From positions 3,927,001 through 3,991,000 of the forward strand of contig NZ_MEHJ01000001.1 in assembly GCF_001746415.1 (NCBI RefSeq): a DNA stretch of 64,000 nucleotides, given 5' to 3'. This document shows positions 60,615 to 64,000 of the stretch, one piece after another. Numbering within the stretch: position 1 is the stretch's first letter; each line of letters begins with the position of its first letter. The notes below the pieces were generated by a model. It was not told the DNA's origin and did not search any database. It worked only from the letters and a program-made list of their open reading frames with translations. Position numbers and translations under genes: made by a program. Source of the DNA: Streptomyces agglomeratus (GTDB lineage Bacteria; Actinomycetota; Actinomycetes; Streptomycetales; Streptomycetaceae).

Positions 60615-61401
60615 CGGCGGCGGGCGGTCCGCCCCAGTGGAACAGCGCCATGGCCACACTGGTCGCCAGGTTGTAGCTGGACACCTGCGGCCTCATGGGA
60701 AGCGACACCAGCTCGGTCGCCCGGCCGCGCAGTTCCGGCGAGATCCCGTGGCGCTCCGAGCCGAACGCGACGAGGGCGTCGTCGGGGATCTTGACCGACC
60801 TGATGTCCTCGCCCTCCGGGTCCAGTACGTACAGCGGGCCCGGAGGCAGCTCGTCGAGGCTCCTGCGCTCGACGGCGGTGGCGTAGTGGAGTCCGGCGCC
60901 GGCCCGCACGACGTTGGGGTGCCATGGGTCCATGTCGCCGGTCGTGACGACGCCCGTCGCGCCGAAACCGGCGGCCAGCCGGACCACCGCTCCCACATTG
61001 CCGAGGTTGCGGGGGTTGTCCAGCACGACGATCGGGGACAGCCGGGGCAGCCGGGACAGCGTTCGCGCGTTGGCTCCCGGGTCGCGCCGGACCGCCAGAG
61101 CGGCCACCGCCGTCGTGTGCACCCGGGGAACCAGCTCGCGCAGGGCGGCCGCCGGGATCTCGGTGACGGATCGGGCGAGCACGTCCGACAGGTCGTCGGC
61201 GAGGTCCCGCGCGAGCGCCAGTACGGCCTGCCGGTCGCTCGCCACCGTCAGCACCACCTCCGCGCCGAAGCGCAGCGCGTGCTTCAGGGCGTGGAAGCCG
61301 TCGAGCAGTACGGCGTCGGGGGCAGCCTCGCGCCACTGCCGCATGACGGCCTCGTCAACGTCCTCGGTCCCGGCCCCGGCCCCGGCCACGTCCTCAGTCA
61401 T
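60604..61401 (-). CDS. TrmH (SpoU) family RNA 2'-O-methyltransferase
   Basis: This 265-aa knotted methyltransferase uses S-adenosylmethionine to methylate tRNA or rRNA ribose. SPOUT motifs are present: motif 1 VVLDNPRNLGNVGAVVRLA (Asn/Arg), motif 2 VAFGSERHGIS, motif 3 LPMRPQVSSYNLATSVAMALF. The N-terminal ~100 residues are a substrate-binding region with DGFHALKHALRFG. Without extra evidence the target nucleotide cannot be named; thiostrepton-type resistance methylases are one branch, but housekeeping rRNA/tRNA methylation is more common. ATG 61401 overlaps the HTTM stop (ATGA), so it is last in a coupled trio. Confidence 0.9.
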   Translation of the reverse strand: MTEDVAGAGAGTEDVDEAVMRQWREAAPDAVLLDGFHALKHALRFGAEVVLTVASDRQAVLALARDLADDLSDVLARSVTEIPAAALRELVPRVHTTAVAALAVRRDPGANARTLSRLPRLSPIVVLDNPRNLGNVGAVVRLAAGFGATGVVTTGDMDPWHPNVVRAGAGLHYATAVERRSLDELPPGPLYVLDPEGEDIRSVKIPDDALVAFGSERHGISPELRGRATELVSLPMRPQVSSYNLATSVAMALFHWGGPPAAGPA

Positions 61402-62639
61402 GGCCTCAGCCTACGGCGGCGAGCGGCCGGGCCCCACTCGACGAGCGTACGGATCTGCTCCTGCGGCCGTGGTCCCTGCTCCTGAGGCGCCGCGACGTCC
61501 TCGTCCGGGCGGCGAAGCACCCTTGCCCGCCCCCGCGCCGCCCACCGGCCGACGCGGCGCAGGAAGCCGGTCGGCAGGAACACCGCGTCGGCGGCGATCA
61601 TCGCGAGCGAGAAGAAGGGCAGGCCGAGCAGTACGGCGATCGCCGCGTGCTCGGCGATCATCACCGCGAGCAGGATGTTCTTGACCCGCCGGTTGAAGAG
61701 CGTGAAGGGGAAGGCGACCTGCACGGCCACCGTCCCGTAGGTCAGCACCATCACGATCACGCCGCTGGAAGCCAGCAGTCCGGAAAGACCGGGCCAGGGC
61801 GAGAAGTAGTCCAGGTGCAGCGGGTAGTACAGCGCGGTGCCGTCCTGCCAGCGCGAGCCCTGGATCTTGTACCAGCCGGCGGTGGCGTAGACGAGACAGA
61901 CCTCCGCCATGATCACGAAGAGGCCGGCGTTGTGGACGAGGTTGGCGATGACGTCCAGCAGGACGCGCGGATGCCCGGGCGCGTAACGGCCGGCCGCCCA
62001 CCACAGCGCGTGCACGGCCCACAGGCCCCAGAAGATCAGCAACCAGCCGCCGCCGAGCTCACCGGTGAACGTCAGGGCGGTCAGGCAGGCACCGAGCGCG
62101 CCCCACAGGACGGCCCCCACCCGGTCGTCGCGCCCGGGCTCGCGCCGCGCGTCCAGCGACCACACCTGTCCGCACCGCGTCAGCACCAGGTAGATCGCCA
62201 TCAGGTGGATGACGTTGTCCCCGCCGTCGCCCATGAAGATGCTGCGGTTCTGGAGCGACAGCACGCCGATCATGAACAGGACGGACATCGTGCGGGTCCG
62301 CCAGCCCAGCATGAGCAGCGCCGCGGACACGACCGCGAGCCCGTAGACGATTTCGAACCAGACCTCGCTCGGCGACCACATCAGCGCCGTGAAGGCGTGA
62401 TTGTTGGCTATCAGCCGCTGGGCCATGTCCCAGTTCCACGGCCCGCCCGGTCCGTACAGCTCATGGCGGTGCGGATATTCGCAGAGCAGGAAGAGCAGCC
62501 AGGTCAGCGAGAACCCGATCCGGACGACGGCGCTCTGGTACGGCCCGAGGGCGGTGGAGGTGACGCGCTGGACGGCGCGCGCGAGCTTGCGGACGGGAGC
62601 GGCCCGGGTCGCGGCAGGAGTACGGACGGACGAGCTCAC
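61398..62639 (-). CDS. HTTM-domain integral membrane protein (vitamin K carboxylase-like)
   Basis: This is a 413-aa protein with about 8 membrane segments (VRIGFSLTWLLFLLCEYPHRHELYG; IVYGLAVVSAALLMLGWRTRTMSVLFMIGVLSLQNRS; NLVHNAGLFVIMAEVCLVYATAGWYKIQGSRWQDGTALYYPLH). The RSIFMGDGGDN and YKIQGSRWQDGTALYYPL phrases are the HTTM hallmark shared with vitamin-K-dependent gamma-carboxylases. It lacks the C-terminal catalytic lumenal domain. GTG 62639 overlaps the DUF5819 stop and its own stop overlaps the TrmH start. It probably forms a complex with the DUF5819 protein; the function is unknown. Confidence 0.88.
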   Translation of the reverse strand: MSSSVRTPAATRAAPVRKLARAVQRVTSTALGPYQSAVVRIGFSLTWLLFLLCEYPHRHELYGPGGPWNWDMAQRLIANNHAFTALMWSPSEVWFEIVYGLAVVSAALLMLGWRTRTMSVLFMIGVLSLQNRSIFMGDGGDNVIHLMAIYLVLTRCGQVWSLDARREPGRDDRVGAVLWGALGACLTALTFTGELGGGWLLIFWGLWAVHALWWAAGRYAPGHPRVLLDVIANLVHNAGLFVIMAEVCLVYATAGWYKIQGSRWQDGTALYYPLHLDYFSPWPGLSGLLASSGVIVMVLTYGTVAVQVAFPFTLFNRRVKNILLAVMIAEHAAIAVLLGLPFFSLAMIAADAVFLPTGFLRRVGRWAARGRARVLRRPDEDVAAPQEQGPRPQEQIRTLVEWGPAARRRRLRP

Positions 62640-63397
62640 CGGGCCTCCTCCGATGCGCGCCGCGCGCCCTGCGGCAGATCCGCCCCGGTCACCGGCCACC
62701 AGGGAAGCACCCGGTGGGCCGGCCGGGTGTTGGTCTTCTCGTCGCTCCACGGCGGCGCCTTCACCCACTTGGTCTCCGACCTCACCTGTATCCGCTCCAC
62801 CTCACCGCCCAGGTCCTGCTGGGAAAGACGCAGCATGACGGTGCGGCGTACGTACCGCTCGGACAGGGCGCCGCGCATGCCGTTCGGCTTGTTCGCGTTG
62901 TCGTGCGAGGCGGTGTAGAAGTCCCACGCGCGCCGCAGCGCGTTCTGGACGGTGTGACTCGGCAGCAGATTGCCGCGGATCGCTTCGCCGTCCTGATCGG
63001 AGAGGTCGATCCAGTCGGTGGTCTTCCACTGCCCGTCGGCCGTACGGACCTGCGCCCGCACCTGTACGGCGATGTTCTGCTGGAGCGGATTGGGAGCGAA
63101 GAGCTTCCAGTTCTGCTCGAACTCGGGGTAGATCCAGTCGTCGACGGCCTCACCGTGCTGCTTGCTGACGGTGTTGGACGGTGCGACGTGCAGAAACACC
63201 ATCCCGAGATGCACGCAGGCCACCACGCCGACGACGGCGAGCGCGAGGGCTGCCACTGCCTGGTACGGGAGGGACAGGGCGGCGATGCCGCCGCCCGGTA
63301 TGCCGGGGGCGCGGGAGGCTTCCGGGGCGTCTGTGGCGCCCGGGACGGAGCCCGCGTCCCGCCCGGCGGTCACACCCCTGTCGTCGTACGAATCCAT
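62636..63397 (-). CDS. DUF5819 membrane-anchored protein
   Basis: This is a 253-aa protein. Residues 1-42 are a flexible Gly/Ala/Asp-rich N-terminus; one membrane helix follows (about 45-72: QAVAALALAVVGVVACVHLGMVFLHV). The outside domain begins YPEFEQNWKLFAPNPLQQNIAVQVRAQV, the DUF5819 signature, and contains DWIDLSDQDGEAIRGN. The family is regularly encoded next to HTTM proteins, as here with a 4-base overlap. The start ATG 63397 has GGGGCGGG upstream; the longer frame beyond it includes the paa promoter region and is rejected. It is divergent from paaA. Confidence 0.88.
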   Translation of the reverse strand: MDSYDDRGVTAGRDAGSVPGATDAPEASRAPGIPGGGIAALSLPYQAVAALALAVVGVVACVHLGMVFLHVAPSNTVSKQHGEAVDDWIYPEFEQNWKLFAPNPLQQNIAVQVRAQVRTADGQWKTTDWIDLSDQDGEAIRGNLLPSHTVQNALRRAWDFYTASHDNANKPNGMRGALSERYVRRTVMLRLSQQDLGGEVERIQVRSETKWVKAPPWSDEKTNTRPAHRVLPWWPVTGADLPQGARRASEEAR

Positions 63398-63426
63398 CCC
63401 GCCCCGATCACCGTAGGCCCCCACAG

Positions 63427-63497
63427 TTATCCACAGGGTTGACACCCTACGGGCCGCCGACTCACCATTGAAGTCATCGGACCGAACGATCGGTCGG
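63427..63497 (+). promoter_or_regulatory. paaA control region: DnaA-box 9-mer, TTGACA and TetR operator
   Basis: TTATCCACA (63427-63435) matches the classical DnaA box. TTGACA (63439-63444) is a perfect -35; a -10 is not obvious (CACCAT at 63463-63468 is the best). ACCGAACGATCGGT (63481-63494, extended to GG GTCGG flank) lies just after, 51 bases before the paaA ATG, where a bound TetR repressor would block transcription. Confidence 0.6.
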
Positions 63498-63545
63498 TCG
63501 GGACGCCGGCGGGGAAGCAGTCGGCAGGGACGGCAGGGGGCTCGG

Positions 63546-64000
63546 ATGGCTACAGCAGCTGCGGACCGTACGACGGCTGGGGCACAGGCCGGACAGGCGG
63601 ACGGCGCGGCCGCGCACGAAGCGGCGTTCGACGCCGCCGTGGCGGCCGACGAGCGCATCGAGCCCCGGGACTGGATGCCCGACGCCTACCGGGCCTCGCT
63701 GGTCCGCCAGATGGCCCAGCACGCCCACTCCGAAATCATCGGCATGCAGCCGGAGGCCAACTGGATCACCCGCGCCCCCTCCCTGCGCCGCAAGGCCATC
63801 CTGATGGCCAAGGTGCAGGACGAGGCAGGGCACGGCCTCTACCTCTACAGCGCCGCCGAGACTCTCGGCACCGGCCGCGAAGAGCTGCTCGACAAGCTCC
63901 ACTCCGGCCGCCAGAAGTACTCGTCGATCTTCAACTACCCCACGCTGACGTGGGCCGACGTCGGCGCCATCGGCTGGCTCGTGGACGGCGCCGCGATCAC
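63546..64000 (+). CDS. paaA: 1,2-phenylacetyl-CoA epoxidase subunit PaaA, 5' part
   Basis: The first 151 codons of the catalytic diiron subunit are present; the gene continues past the window. ATG 63546 follows CAGGGGGCTCGG. Residues about 35-151 match PaaA closely: [40 protein letters not shown], the diiron E-x-x-H in [20 protein letters not shown], and [30 protein letters not shown]. The N-terminal ~30 Ala-rich residues are extra. PaaA inserts oxygen into the ring of phenylacetyl-CoA with PaaB, PaaC and PaaE, presumably encoded next. The TetR operator upstream indicates phenylacetyl-CoA-induced expression. Confidence 0.95.
   Translation, partial: MATAAADRTTAGAQAGQADGAAAHEAAFDAAVAADERIEPRDWMPDAYRASLVRQMAQHAHSEIIGMQPEANWITRAPSLRRKAILMAKVQDEAGHGLYLYSAAETLGTGREELLDKLHSGRQKYSSIFNYPTLTWADVGAIGWLVDGAAI

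Overview
The window is high-GC chromosomal DNA from a streptomycete or a very close relative. The evidence is strong third-position G/C bias, GTG and TTG starts, PASTA/eukaryotic-type Ser/Thr kinases, a Bpa-type proteasome activator, a K15-type D,D-peptidase with an SGC motif, and two branched-chain 2-oxoacid dehydrogenase clusters near each other. The gene order (metG, aspS, acyl-CoA dehydrogenase, D,D-carboxypeptidase, bkd, kinases, second bkd, paa) resembles the chromosome core not far from oriC in Streptomyces as I remember it. That placement is recalled, not computed. A perfect parS site and several DnaA-box-like 9-mers fit an origin-proximal location.

Layout. 0-8 kb: a Tat-exported PhoX-type phosphatase (cut by the window edge) with a candidate PHO box, a TerF-like VWA protein with a very long acidic Ala/Glu/Pro region, metG, and a membrane protein with a teichoic-acid-type glycerophosphotransferase domain. 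8-17.5 kb: an L,D-transpeptidase-like lipoprotein, aspS, a GAF/SpoIIE phosphatase with a C-terminal HATPase, an MBL-fold protein, an AI-2E-type permease, a pirin, an LppU-like membrane protein and an SseB-domain protein. 17.5-26.4 kb: a 608-aa acyl-CoA dehydrogenase, an unrecognised protein built from two Cys/His repeats, an M18 aminopeptidase, DUF6458, a thioredoxin-NHL protein, a LURP-one-like protein, a nitrilase-family hydrolase and a mycothiol-dependent-isomerase-like protein. 26.4-35.8 kb: a coupled GntR/MFS pair, the D,D-peptidase, the first bkd operon (E1alpha-E1beta-E2), a divergent orphan response regulator, a PNPOx-like protein and an APH-like kinase. 35.8-45.5 kb: two divergent membrane Ser/Thr kinases, a secreted low-complexity protein, a PadR/ABC-transporter operon with an apparently leaderless, operator-embedded start, and bpa. 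45.5-50.6 kb: a quinone oxidoreductase, a K+ channel/RCK protein, moeA and a mobA fusion, with a perfect parS at the moeA/channel junction. 50.8-52.3 kb: an intact IS701-family element with a CTAG duplication at the very end of the second bkd E2 gene. 52.3-56.6 kb: the second bkd operon, with overlapping genes, and the divergent Lrp/AsnC regulator. 56.6-64 kb: TetR regulator, 3-hydroxyacyl-CoA dehydrogenase, paaN, a TrmH-HTTM-DUF5819 coupled set, and the start of paaA.

How it fits together. The right third is devoted to acyl-CoA generating and consuming catabolism: branched-chain keto acids through the bkd complexes and phenylacetate through paa. A 14-bp palindrome of the TetR-operator kind occurs exactly upstream of paaN and paaA, and with one mismatch between bkdA and the AsnC regulator. 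This suggests one TetR protein links the two pathways. Each of these three promoter regions also carries a DnaA-box-like 9-mer. Convergent gene pairs are separated by strong GC-rich hairpins. I saw no tRNA, rRNA, CRISPR array, prophage or biosynthetic gene cluster.
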